DNA of 64,000 nucleotides from Nicotiana tabacum (lineage: Eukaryota > Streptophyta > Magnoliopsida > Solanales > Solanaceae), in assembly GCF_000715075.1 (NCBI RefSeq), contig NC_134082.1:58925466-58989465 (forward strand), in the 5' to 3' direction. Position numbers and translations under genes: made by a program. Below the pieces are notes generated by a model. It was not told where the DNA came from and made no database searches. It worked only from the letters and a program-made list of their open reading frames with translations. Numbering within the stretch: the first letter of the stretch is position 1; each line of letters begins with the position of its first letter. Below are positions 10,351 through 21,410 of the stretch, one piece after another.

Positions 10351-12646
10351 CTAGACTATTTTCCCCTCGGGGACTGCGACCCCGTCGGCCTCTTCTGCAT
10401 TGTCCTCGGCATCAGATATTAGGAATTTGGCGTTGTATTCATCTGCCTTGGCCTGCGCTATCTCTCCCGAGAGATTGAAGACCCTAGCATGTATCTCTTC
10501 GAGAGTTTCCCTCCAAGATTTACACCATGTATATTCATTGCTTTTGCTCTCTTCATCAGAAGCCCCTCTCAGCTCAGCCCGAGCTTCAGCAGCATCTTTT
10601 AAATAGACGGCCACTTTCTTGTCGACCTTAGCCTGAATCTCTTCAGCTTCAGCCCGGGCGTCTACGGCCTTGGCCTTCATCTCCAATCAGACTCGAGCTT
10701 TGTAATCCTGGTCATCTGAATTGAGCTGTTCTCACGGGCATTCCAGAGCTACACCTCGAGAGCAGAAACCTTGGCCAAAACATTCTTCTTGGCTGCAATA
10801 TGGGCATCTATCTGAGCCCTTAGCCTGTTACACTCACACTTGGCCTGGCCAATATCACCCCAAAGGTGTTCCAAATCCTCTGTCTTGCTCTACAACTAAA
10901 ATATCAAAACATTAATCTCTGAGGATAGAAGAAGAAGCACAAATTCCATCAGAGCAAAGGTTACCTATTTCTTAAGGTGGCTTTCATAGTTCAGGCTCCG
11001 ATTCGCCTTGTACCGCAGGTATACCAACTCATCTCCTCTTTTATCATAAAGAAGCCTGAGGGATTTCTCCCCATCCAAGGCTTTCCTCAACCTGGCTTCA
11101 CAGCGGAGCAGCTCGGACTTGAGCTTGTCAAAGGCCTACGAAAAAGGAGCTCAATAAGGAAGTGGAAGTACAAAACTAAAAAACTGATACAATCAGCCAG
11201 AACTCACCACGGAACAGAGCCGTTGAGCCTCCTCAAAGTTGAATGCACACCTACTGGCCTAGTCTCATCGGCCCCAGCAGAACCACTCCCAATAGGAACG
11301 TGATCGTTCGATACCTCACTTGAGTCAGGTAGCCCCTGGCCTTAAACACCTCTCGAAGTACCTTGGTTGGGAAGAGAAGACGGCGGCAGAGAACCCTTGT
11401 CCCTCGAAGTACCTTCGACAGGAAAAGAAGACGACGGCAAAGGAGGAACCATTTTTCCAAAGTCGAAAGCCTCGGGTGTTGCAGGCTTCGCCAAGACATC
11501 TTCTCTGGGCCTCCGGTCAGGACTTGTCTCGCTATGAGCACCTTCCCCTACGAGGGTTCCTTTCGTTTGTTATTATTCCTCAGTCCCGAAGCCAACGAAC
11601 CCTCCTTTTCTCCAAGGGCGCACGATCTCACCTCAAGTAATTCTCCAATGCCTGCGATGACGGAGTTAGTACGCACAAAGGAAAATATACTCCAAAGAAA
11701 GCAAACCACACATCACGTATTATGGTGTTTTGTCTCCCATTTACCTTTGGATAGATATCGCCACTTATGCTCATCATAGGTCGAGCGAGCTTCCAACTTC
11801 CAAGCCCAATCCATCAGGTGGGGGACCTCGTATGGCATCCATGGGGTTGCTGCAAAAAAAGAAAAAGAAAAGGGAAGCATCTTTATAGAATCTGTCTCCA
11901 CCATGAGCAAAAAAGATAAAAATACAAGTGTACCACTTATGTGCGACATTCCATTTCTTAGGAAACGATAGGAATTCCATGGGGATAACATCGACGGTCC
12001 TTACTCGGACGAATTGGTTCATCCACCCTCGGTCCCCATCTTCTTCATCATCATAAACAAAGGGCCTGGTGGATCGACATCGCAAAGCTATCAGGCCTCG
12101 GCAATGAAAGGGTCGGTACAATCTGATAAGATGGCTAAGGGTGAACTCGAGCCCGGTTTCTTCCGTAAAGAACCTCATCATCAGCACTTTCCTCCAGAAT
12201 GATGGGTGAATCTATGCTAGAGTAGCCCGATATCTTCGATAGAAGTCAAGGACGACTCTATCGAGAGGGCCCAATGTGAAAGGGTACGTGTATACGTATA
12301 AAAACCCCTCTGTATGAGCCGTGAGGTTCTCTTCCAGGGAAGGTACCTGCAGTACCACCTTTTCTCCCGACCCGCAGTCTCTCCTTACTGCCTTGAGGTG
12401 TTCCTCTCCTATTGATGAAGTAAACCTTGATGCATAATCCCCATGGCCCTCGACATTGGGGGTTCTCTCAAACGAAAGGTCCCTCCCCGAGACAATGAAT
12501 TTTGTGGATGGCTCACTAGACACTGGCGGTGTACCACCGATAGAGCGGGAAGAAGAGGCAGAACCCTCCTCTTCTTGGTGAATAGATTTGGGCGTAGCAT
12601 CCATGACTATGATAAAATAAGCGAAGGAAAATGAAAACTCAGGCAA
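10351..12646 (-). pseudogene. Antisense extra ORF of Tat element C (Transposase_28-like plus coiled coil)
   Basis: Read on the - strand from ATG at 12646. The first open block (12646-12212) is acidic/Ser-rich and leads into YVYTYPFTLGPLDRVVLDFY. After a stop at about 12214-12212 the same frame continues to about 11880 (MMRFFTEETGLEFTLSHLIR, then RCRSTRPFVYDDEEDGDRGW). A likely intron follows: a pyrimidine run and TTTGCAG acceptor near 11852, donor unclear. The next exon reads TPWMPYEVPHLMDWAWKLEA to 11713. Eroded linker follows, then a coiled-coil tail 10686-10351 (EAEEIQAKVDKKVAVYLKDA). The pattern resembles the Transposase_28 / 'putative gypsy type transposon' extra ORFs placed antisense between pol and the 3' LTR of Tat-lineage elements. 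Function unknown. Broken by the stop and by frame changes near 11700-10690. Confidence 0.7.
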
Positions 12647-13722
12647 AAACTTTATATTAAAATGATGGAAAGGCTGACGGAAGGAAGAAGAACTCTATGA
12701 AAAGGGATAGTGGCTCAAAATAGCGGAATTCAGAAAGGGAGGAAACAAACTCAAATGTAGAGAAAGTGGCGACTGTCCGCCTACTCTAAAGGCTAATTAA
12801 TTCCGACTAGGCCATTATCACTTTTGGAAAAGTGTACCGACGGGATCATCCCGGGCGCTTCATGGTCGTGCCATACAAGTGAAGCTGTCGCACAACGTTC
12901 GAGGGGTCAAAGATTCCTGTATCGATCCATCCTCGAGATGGTGCCTAATCTCAATGATCTATTCTACCATAACTATAGGCTCTAAGGAGACATCAATATC
13001 AACATTAGCCTCGAGGTGGTACCCGACCTCGAGGATCTCCATCAAAGCGAATATAAGCTCTAAGGAGCTATCGACACTAATTTAGCCTTGAGATGGTGCC
13101 CAATCTTGAGGACCTTTGGTATTCCAGAACGGACTCCAAATGGGGACTCCAAATGGGGGGTTAAGAGAGATGAGCAAAAGTTCATGGTTCACATATGCTC
13201 TAATACAGGAATAGTTTGAAGCCCCTATCTCATTATTTCGGGCCAACAACAACAACAACAACAAATTAGTACGATCCCACTCAGTGGGGAAAAGCTCTAA
13301 GAAAGAGCCATGGCATGACTAGCGAGATCGCTACCGTGTGACTTTACAGTCACAGGCATGGAACATGGAAAGTAGAATTAGAAGAGGATGAAGAGAAGAA
13401 AAGAGTTAAAGGCTGTTGAAGAATGACTGGATGGAGTTTGGGTTCAAGAAAGCTTCCATTTATTGAAAGGAAGTAGCATAACCGATGGCGCAATCAATGC
13501 CTTTGGGAAACGTATCGGCAGGTACAATCAATGCTTTTTTGAGAGGCGGATCGGCGGCAATATTATCGCTTTTAGAAAATAAACCGGTGGTGCATTGAAT
13601 ACTTTTGAAAAAATGAGCCGATAAGACATCTCAATTATCACAAAAGCTAACGTCACAAGCATAATGTCATCGTGAGAAGCCCGAGGAGATAGATGTCAAG
13701 GTCTCTTCTTATCATTTCACTC
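12647..13722 (+). other. Element C spacer with two short repeat sets
   Basis: This would be the promoter/5' flank of the antisense gene as well as the 3' UTR of C. At 12931, 13009 and 13086 a 77-78 base unit repeats (CCTCGAGATGGTGCC start). At about 13485-13625 a ~45-base unit (CAATCAATGC(C/T)TTT, then GATCGGCGG-like) repeats three times. Near 13246 is a short (CAA)n run. No ORF is supported. Confidence 0.6.
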
Positions 13723-13742
13723 AAAGAAATGCGGGGACTATC
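13723..13742 (+). promoter_or_regulatory. Polypurine tract of element C
   Basis: AAAGAAATGCGGGGACTATC lies directly before the proposed LTR start TGTACAGGG. Its placement between a purine-rich stretch and a TG dinucleotide fits plus-strand priming. Confidence 0.6.
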
Positions 13743-14304
13743 TGTACAGGGTAAAAATCGGAGAGTCCGATTTTATGATTATTAAGGCAATTCGTAAGGC
13801 CGCCCCGGAAAGCTCGAGGCTTGGCTCGGGGTTCGACCCCGAGGGTCCTCCACCATCGACCTCGAGGCAGTGCAAATCAAAGGCTATGATGGATGAATGG
13901 GAAGCTCCCAAGGCACGTGATTAAAGCTGACCAAGTCTAGTAGGATAGTTCAAGCTCGTACCGTGGCATTAAATAGTTATACCAACCTCAAATCCTTGTA
14001 ATAAATGCATATGTACTATGTTGGGATTCCCCCTCCTATATAAAGGGGACCCTTGTTATTTTTTGCACACATGACATATACAACATTCAATATAAGAACA
14101 AGAACATTCTCTACTCTCTAACTTAAACACATACTCCTTTGATTCTATCACTTACATTTATTGTTTACACTTATTGTATTCCATTAATTGTTCTTCATTT
14201 ATTGCTCATTATTGATCATAAAGATCTTTCATCAAAGCTCTCAAAACTGTTAGTCCTTCATCGACTAGTCACAACCCAACACTTAGCTCGACCCCGAGGC
14301 CCCA
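13743..14304 (+). repeat. 3' LTR of element C (~562 bp)
   Basis: Starts TGTACAGGGTAAAAATCGG and ends near CCCCGAGGCCCCA. It holds a clear promoter (TATATAAAGGGG at 14037) followed by a leader-like stretch. The right boundary is set by where element B's LTR sequence begins (matching 3' LTR positions from about 28015). A five-base TSD 'tatac'/'attac' is possible but the left partner lies outside the window. The end could be off by a few bases. Confidence 0.65.
14037..14045 (+). promoter_or_regulatory. TATA box of element C LTR
   Basis: TATATAAAG followed by GGGACCC, about 290 bases into the LTR. This is the strongest core promoter pattern in the left half of the window. Confidence 0.6.
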
Positions 14305-16294
14305 TATACAAAAATAGTTTCATTAATGTTTTGTTGTCATTTTTAATCTTGAAAAATACCAAAAATAATTTTGTTTTAACAGTCAGTCTTATTTTAATAG
14401 TTATTTTACTTAAGTAGGATTAATTAATAAATGATATCATATTTTTAGTCTCGTTCGCGGGGAAAGAATAAAACTTGGGCTCGAGCTACCCATTTTTTAG
14501 GCCTAATTTTGGACCTAACCCATAATTCCCAAGCCCATATCCCTAACCTAAAAAATTCTATAAAACAATTAGACCCTAGACCTAAGGACGGGGGGACCCC
14601 AAAAAACGGCATATCCCATTTCCAAAAGAGCTACAACCTAGCACCTCTCCCCTCTGAATTGGGAAGTTTTCACCAGCAGCCATGTAAATATAGCTTTCAC
14701 CTCTCTTTTTCAATTGAATGACAAGCTAAAAGGAAAATAGATCGGCTGCTCCTCTCCCATTTTTTGATTCCAAAGCAAGGACACTTGCTCTCTATTCTTC
14801 GCTTTCTTTTGCTGAAGGCCGATTCAATTTTTCATCCGAGGTTCGTGATTTTGATTTAGCTCACGGTTTCTGCTCGATATTGTTGCTGTTTTCAGTTGGA
14901 ATTTTGGAGTAAAACATTGTATTCCTCTACTATTATTAAAAGAATTTCGAATTAACAGGTTCTTCTCTACTCCTATGGTCTTTATTTTGATCTTATTTAT
15001 ATGAGTAAAGCCTAGATGAACCAATATAGAGCAAAATAATTAGTGATAATTGGGGGTTCGTCTCTTACTCCGTTCATGATTTCTCATTGTCCATATGTAT
15101 GAATTTTGTTTAGTTATTCTTTGAGCTGATCTTTACTAATTTTACATAGCCTTCTGTTGAGCGTAGTTTCAAAAGGACATTTAAGTGGACATGTCTGAAC
15201 TTTGTGCTTATTCCAATTATTTCCCGTAGTCCTCCATTCTAATTTTATTGTTATGTTGTATCTTTAAAATTTAGATAACTTCCATAAAGAAAAAAAAGGA
15301 TGAGCTATTAAATGCATTAGATTAATGATTTAGAGTGAATAATTTTTATTAACACAACCTGGGTTTTAATCGATTTCAACAGGATTTTGTCTTAAGATTG
15401 AATTTGGCTAATTACTTGTCTATTGGCAGTGAATATATTTTATCTAATATGATGCTTTATCCCTCATTATTGCAAGTTATTTTTCCTTTCTTTCTTAATA
15501 AGTGACTTCAATTAAATAACTTTTAGCTTCAAATAGGCCAAATGGATTCCCTGCTAACAAGCCCATGACGTTAAATGATTTCAAGATGTAAACTTTAGCA
15601 ACTTGTTAAGTTGTAGCTATCTTTAATAATTTAGCAATACCATTGATCTACGACAACATCCATAACTTTGGCCTTTATAAGTCATCTCAAGTCAGTTTAG
15701 TGACAAGTCTTGAACGTCGTAGTTTGCTTTAGGCACGTTAATTAAATAATTGTCATGGCTACGGGTACGGTTCCTGTGACGTTGTTGTGATGCTTAATTT
15801 CTAAAATCGGGGGGCACATTTATGTGACCCGACCAATTTAATCTTGTTAATAAAATAAATATGTTGTGGATTTTGGGTACGGTTCCCGTGATATAATTCG
15901 CAATGTGTAGCCAAAGTAATTAGTTGTATGATAATTAGATTAATAAAAGCGACTTTAAATGGATAAAATGCACATAGGTTTCAAAGATGTTTTAAAATCA
16001 AATAAATAGGCCAATAATAACAGTTGAGCGACCGTGCTAAAACCACGGAACCCGGGAATGCCTAATACCTTCTCCCGGGTTAACGAAATTCCTTACCCGA
16101 ATTTCTATATTCGCAGACTGTAAAACAGAGTCAATCTTTCCTCAATTCGGGATTTAAACTGGTGACTTGGGACACCATAAATTATCCCAAGTGGTGACTC
16201 TTAATTTTAATGAAATAATCCCGTTTCGATTGTCACTTAAATTGGAAAAAACTCCCTTACACCCTTTCGGGGGTGGTAAAAAGGAGGTGTGACA
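14305..16294 (+). repeat. 5' LTR of element B, truncated at its left end
   Basis: Aligns with the 3' LTR from about 28015 to 30018. A TATA box lies at 14559-14565, and the U5 domain begins about 16021. It ends GGAGGTGTGACA. The missing first ~130 bases should lie left of the window, beyond C's 5' end, if C inserted here. Confidence 0.88.
14559..14565 (+). promoter_or_regulatory. TATA box in 5' LTR of B
   Basis: TATAAAA followed by 'caattagaccctagacc'. The same context is in the 3' LTR at 28281, and a related one in the solo LTR at 18098. Confidence 0.6.
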
Positions 16295-16298
16295 GCTC

Positions 16299-16316
16299 TG
16301 GCGACTCTGCTAGGGA
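16299..16316 (+). promoter_or_regulatory. Primer binding site of B (tRNA-Arg)
   Basis: TGGCGACTCTGCTAGGGA, four bases after the LTR end. Element D has TGGCGACTCTGCTGGGGA. The sequence is complementary, with one or two mismatches, to the 3' end of a plant tRNA-Arg as I remember it (ending ...CAGCGGAGTCG plus CCA). A tRNA-Arg primer is characteristic of Ogre-like elements. Confidence 0.85.
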
Positions 16317-17130
16317 TAAGAACCCAGAACTTCTCGTTCAGGGTTCAAGAATTCGAGCTTAGAATAATTGTTATATTTGGCTTTATTTATTATCTGGTTT
16401 TATTACATGTTTGTGCTAAATGTTGCTTTTTACCGCTTTGTTACTATTTGAAGTATATATAAACTGCTACGAAACCCTTCTCTTCTCATCTTCGAGGATG
16501 TGCACGCTAGCGTGACTCCTCTTCTATTAGTGTCATACCTTAAATTAGGAAGAGGCTCGGACAAGTTACAAAACCGGATGGCCTTTTGGTTCCCGGTACG
16601 TAGCCGCCCCTCGGCTCGAGTTGTCCTCTCAGGTACACAATAGAACAACATACCCAGGTTTTGAACCTAGAATAACTCAGCCTCATGCCGGATCCCTAGT
16701 AGGAACGCTTGATTGCATCATATGCAAATACTTTGGGGACTCAACACAGGGGTTGGGTCCGTCTAGGACAGGTGTACCCCGAAAATAAAAGACTATCCTG
16801 ATGCATCCTATGTGTTATATTTTGCAATTTTCAAGGGTAAAAGGGTCATTTGGAGGACCAATGAGATTTGAGGATAAATGAGAAAAATAGGGTGAAGTGT
16901 AATAAAACAAATAGGGTCTAGTTATAATTTTCTTTCACGCTTTTTCAAGAAAAGACCAAAATGAAAATGAAAAAAAATCCAAAAAGATTTTGCACTTTCC
17001 CATTATTTTTTCAAAAAAAAAATCAAAAAAAATCCAAAAAGAGTTTACATGTTTCATCATTTTTCAAAAAAAATAAATATATATTCTCTAAGTTATTTGT
17101 TAATTTTATTTCCTGCCCGTATCCAATCTG
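16317..17130 (+). other. Leader of B with a block conserved in D
   Basis: Non-coding. About 16660-16815 matches the leader of D (about 56790-56630, - strand), with shared phrases ATGCCGGATCCCTAGTAGGA and 'cacaggggttgggtc'. It ends in an A-rich, purine-biased run (about 16955-17080) before motif copy 3. It is a candidate packaging/dimerisation region from position alone. Confidence 0.6.
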
Positions 17131-17200
17131 CCCGAACTACGCATACCTGATTCTCGTCTTTCGGGGCGTGATATGTACGCAACCCACATAGGGTTCGGTC
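17131..17200 (+). other. Pseudoknot motif copy 3 (element B leader, first)
   Basis: The most eroded copy. P1 is CTACG against TGTAC (one G-to-C change breaks the last pair). P2 is ACC/GGT. P3 is TCTCG/CGTGA with one mismatch. P4 is perfect (AACCC-ACATA-GGGTT). The single C before P2' is kept. Confidence 0.65.
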
Positions 17201-17621
17201 TTCCAAGTAAATCTTAGATTCTTGGCTTTGCGGGGTCATAGCCAAATTTTGCACTTCTAGCCACCTTTTGGCCAAATAAGCTATTTTGCAAAAATAGCCT
17301 CAATTATGTCTTGCATGTGTCCAATAGGGAGTGTTATTGTCTTACCTAGTGTTGGTTTGAGTTTTTTTTTTATACAGGTGTAGATCTACTTACCGGGATT
17401 TGAGCATAATAGACACCCCGTGACCATCCAGTCAGGATCGCTCATTCAGGAGTTGTTTAAGGAGATTTGTTTTAGTTTTTATGTTTTGAGTATTTTCTTC
17501 ATTTTATGTCATCTTTTACTTTTTAGTTTTGTATTGTAACGTCAAGTCTTTTGTTATTGTACTTTCTACTTTATATTTGAAAAAGTGTGTTCTAACTCAA
17601 AAATCCAAAAAAAGAGGTTTC
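17201..17621 (+). other. Leader spacer of B left of the solo LTR
   Basis: T/A-rich non-coding sequence ending AAAGAGGTTTC. GTTTC (17617-17621) is the left target-site copy of the solo LTR. The AAAAAAAGAGG run just before it could be mistaken for a PPT (see rejected list). Confidence 0.6.
17617..17621 (+). repeat. Target-site duplication, left (solo LTR)
   Basis: GTTTC directly before the LTR start TGTAGAC. It is identical to 20235-20239. Confidence 0.85.
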
Positions 17622-20234
17622 TGTAGACATGTGATTTTTGACCCTCCCCAAGATTTTTCATATTTTAGCGCGTAAATATCTAATTTAGGCATAATATAGA
17701 TATTTTAAGTAATTTTGACTCTTTTACTTTAATTTTATTACAAGAAAACAAAAAATCACAAAAATAGGTTAATTAATGTTTTGTAGTAATTTTTAATCTA
17801 AAAAAAATCTTAAAAAATATATACAACAATAGTATCGTATTTTTATTTTAATTTGATATTTGAAAATACCAAAAATAGATTTGTTTTAATGGTTAGTTTT
17901 ATTTTAATAATTATTTTAATAGTAGGAATAATTAATAAATGGGCCCGTATTTTTAATCTCGTTCGCAGCGAAAGAATAGAGCTTGGGCTCGAGCAACCCA
18001 TCTTTAGGCCTAATTTTGGACCTAGCCCATAATTGCCAAACCCATAATTCCTAGGCCCATACCTCTAACCTAAAACCCTACAACCTAGACTCTACACTAT
18101 AAAAGAATGTTTAAGACTAAAGGAAAAGGAGAAGAACAAAAAGCAGCAAAAGCTGCGCATGAAGAGAACGAACAAACAAAAAAGCAAAAAAAAAAACGAA
18201 AAAAAGAACGGAAAAAGGCAGGAACGAAAAGCAGCAAAAGCTACGCATGAATAACGAAGAAGGAGCTGGAACGAAAAGCAGCAAAAAGTTGCGCATGAAT
18301 AACGAAGAAGAAGGCTGAGAACGAACAAAAAATCTGAAAGCAGCAACTGAAAAGGCTGCGCACCAACGAACCCCACCCCCTGTGTCGTCTTCTTCACGAC
18401 CCCCCACCCCCCTAGATTCCCGTCTCTTTTATAAGACCCCTCCCCCGTTCTTCTTCTTGAACCAACAGCAACAACACAGTCATATCTCTCAAGCGGTGAG
18501 TCAGATGACCCCAGCTCACCGGAAAAACGCCAACGACCCCGAACATTAATCATCAAATGACCTCCATCTCTGCCTGAAACTCGCCGAAAAAACGAGCTCC
18601 ACCAGCTCGTCGGATTAACGAGTTCCAGACGCGCCGCTGACTAACCAAATACCATTTCTCCAACTCCAAAATTCTAACTGCGTCTCCCTCTCTTTTATGT
18701 TCGTTCCTTGTTCCTTCTGCATTAATTCTCTTGTCCGAGCACCACGTTTCGTCAAACAAGGAGCAGCTGGAGGTTCGCTCCTATTCTACTGAAACCCGAT
18801 TGAAAGCAGCCTCAATCGTTACCAAAGTTAGCTTTCGACCCAGTAGGTTCTGGCTTCGTCTTTTATCGTCATTTGAGTTTGGAAACATAAAGTCCAAGGT
18901 CGTGGTACCATCGAGGTCCGTTGTTGAGCTCCGTCGAGTTTCGTTAAGCATTTTCAGATTCCATTTTAAAAAAAATATATCTCAGGTCCATTCTAATCCC
19001 TTCTTAGTTGCTTCAATGTTTGGGTACATTTTCAACGTTGAATCTTGAACTCCCCCACATGTTTGTTTGGCTTTACTGCTTATTTGTGCTGGTTTACTGC
19101 TTATTGGTGGTGTGTTAGATTTAATACGTCTAAATCTTGTTTAGTTTAAAGGAAATGGGCTGGTAATAGTTGTTTGTAATTATTCAGGTTATTGTTTATC
19201 TCTTTAATTGTTGGGATCTTGTGTTGCCGTAGGGCCATTACGATGGATTTATGCTTAATTGCCTGAGAGTATTGGTTCACGTACAATATTGTTCTCGCTT
19301 ACTACTTATTCTAGCCTACTTAGTCGAAACATTCACCTTTCTGCACTTATTCGAATTCATGAATGAAACTTTGGTTAGTTTATGTTGAGTTTTGTTCATC
19401 TACCTGATTCTGGTTGCAATAATTTGTCATGCACATGAGTACGTATGGAATGTGTTGATTATTACGTTAATAACATGATGCAGTTTTAAGTAGTGACAAC
19501 ATTAATTGTGAAGAGTAGTTATGGCCCTCGAAAGTTTGGTTTTGAATTTCCTTTAAAAAGTTGGAACCGAGGTGTGCCGTGCCAAATAAAAATCTTAAAA
19601 CGCACGGCCCTCGCTTAATTAATACTTGAATCCTTAGAAATCGAGGCGTGCCATTTAGTTGAATTGTCATGACCCTCGCAAGTTTAAAAATGCATAGTAG
19701 CTTTAGGCACGCTATTTTAATAATTTACCTTCCTAAACTCGGGTGCACATTTATGTGACCCAAATGCAAATCTCAACATTGTTAGATAAAATATGCCGAG
19801 GACTGCGGGTGCATTTATGTGACGTGGTTCGAGGTGTATTTTAAATGACGTTGCAATTTTCCTTAAAAATAATTAAAAGCGGCTAATAAAGTTAAAATTG
19901 CACCATAGGCTAAAACATGTACTAAAATCAGATAATAGGCAAATTATAATAGTTGAGCGACCGTGCTAGAACCACGGAACTCGGGAATGCCTAATACCTT
20001 CTCCCGGGTTAACAAAATTCCTTACCTGAATTTCTGGTTCGCGGACTGTAAAAACAGAGTCAATCTTTTCCTCGATTCGGGATTTAACCGGTGACTTGGG
20101 ACACCATAAATTATCCTAAGTGGAGACTCTGAATTTTAAAATAAATATATCTCGTTTCGATTGTCACTTTAAGTTGGAAAAATACTCCCCTATATACCCC
20201 TTTACGGGGGTGTAGGTAAAAAGGAGGTGTGACA
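17622..20234 (+). repeat. Solo LTR (2,613 bp) in the leader of B
   Basis: Starts TGTAGACATGTGATTTTTGAC and ends GGAGGTGTGACA. It is flanked by GTTTC on both sides with no internal region, PBS or PPT of its own. TATA box at 18098. It is clearly related to B's LTR at both ends but has a different middle, so it came from a sister subfamily. Solo LTRs normally form by recombination between the two LTRs of one insertion. The open frames at 18092-18556 and 18117-18407 (- strand) are Ser/Phe-rich, without recognisable domains. Confidence 0.9.
18098..18105 (+). promoter_or_regulatory. TATA box in solo LTR
   Basis: TATAAAAG, in the same relative context (after 'cctagac') as the B LTR TATA boxes. Confidence 0.55.
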
Positions 20235-20239
20235 GTTTC
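20235..20239 (+). repeat. Target-site duplication, right (solo LTR)
   Basis: GTTTC directly after the LTR end TGTGACA. It is identical to 17617-17621. Confidence 0.85.
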
Positions 20240-20982
20240 GCGTTTTATATTTCTGTTAGAATTTTTCTTTAGAATACTAATTCTTTTGAGGTGGTTTTTC
20301 CTTTAGAAAATTAATATCTAGAACTCAAAAAAAAAACAAAAAATCTTTTATATTTCTTTTAGGATACTAGGACTAAAAACTCAAAAAATGGGATTTTTCT
20401 CTTTTTATATCTCTTTACAAGTTTTCTTTAAGATATTAATTCCAAAATCCAAAAAGATTTTCCTTTGAGGTTCTTATTGCGGAAATTAATAAAACAAAAA
20501 AAAATATATTCTTTCTATTTTTCACTTCAATTTTATGATATTGTACATAGGAGAAAAAAAACATACTTTGTCCTTTGTTTATCTCTAAAGTTTCATCTTT
20601 AGGTAATCAAAAATTGAAATCCAAATACTTTTTTTTATCTTGTTCATTTCTCGTTTCGCAATCTTTCTTCAGGATATCAAGTGAAAATTCAAAATAGTTT
20701 TCTTTGATTTATTCTTTAGATTTCCTTCCTAAAAAAAAGAATCAAAAAATATATATATTTTTCTCTTCTAGAAATTTTTCCTTAATAATTTTCCATAGAG
20801 TATTTGTTTCAAAAATAATACATGCTCGTTAGGCTTGAGTTCAGAATAGGTTATAGAACATACAGTCTAGAAAAATAATAAAAAAGATTTGTTTCTTTTG
20901 TTTCTCTTTTCTCATCAGAGTAGTCATTAAAGAAAAAGAAAAAGAAAAGAGAATGTTAGTTTGTTTACTTTATTCTCAATTT
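20240..20982 (+). other. Second half of B leader, T-rich with purine runs
   Basis: Non-coding, very A/T-rich, with repeated 'ttctttagg/aatactaa' phrases. It resembles the T/A-rich leader of D on its - strand (56500-55550). It ends with AAAGAAAAAGAAAAAGAAAA (about 20931-20950), again shortly before a pseudoknot copy. Confidence 0.5.
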
Positions 20983-21050
20983 TCCCGAACTACGCAAAGA
21001 TCTGATTCATGTGGCGTCATGATACGTAGGCAACCTACATAGGGTTCGAT
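20983..21050 (+). other. Pseudoknot motif copy 4 (element B leader, before gag)
   Basis: P1 CTACG/CGTAG. P2 GATC/GATC, a different but still pairing sequence. P3 TCATG-TGGCGT-CATGA. P4 AACC/GGTT. One C before P2'. A purine-rich stretch follows (21065-21200), and gag begins about 360 bases downstream. Confidence 0.75.
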
Positions 21051-21410
21051 CGAATCATTTTTTTTATTTATTAAAAGAAAAAAAGAGAAAAATAAAATAA
21101 AATAAAAAACAACCAAAAAAATGAAATCATGAGATGTGAGAAATGAGAGGGAAGAAAAGAGCGATAATCAGATAGAAAAAAAAGAGGAAAGAAAATGAGT
21201 GAGCTAAGAAGTGTGAGCATAGAAAAGAAAAGAGAAGATTCAAATGGACAAATTGGGATGATGCCAGGTGACCTTGTGACCCTCGAAGTCATTCTTGAAC
21301 TGTTAATTGTTGCTAGGTGCATTGCACGAAATGTGATATTTTTAGCTGTTAAATGCCCTAACGCTAACATGATGACTTCACTTTGTTCCTCTTTGTTCTC
21401 CTCATTATAG

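Larger units (their letters stand above)
7987..14304 (+). mobile_element. Element C: Tat-type gypsy remnant with antisense ORF
   Basis: Order on the + strand: a scrap of pol (protease-RT linker), a repeat-rich spacer, a decayed gene on the opposite strand, more repeats, a polypurine tract and a short 3' LTR. Extra ORFs antisense between pol and the 3' LTR are a known feature of several Tat-lineage elements, which supports this reading. The left end is cut by A, which inserted into C's pol. C's right end meets B's 5' LTR after that LTR's first ~130 bases, so C probably inserted into B. Confidence 0.75.

Noticed and set aside
17605..17621. AAAAAAAGAGGTTTC as a PPT for an element ending at 20234
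   Set aside because: GTTTC is duplicated on the other side of the LTR, which fits a solo LTR inserted here. The preceding sequence is B's leader, not a 3' region.
18092..18556. 154-codon - strand frame in the solo LTR
   Set aside because: Phe/Ser/Leu-rich, in a purine-rich stretch of LTR, with no domain and no equivalent in B's LTR.
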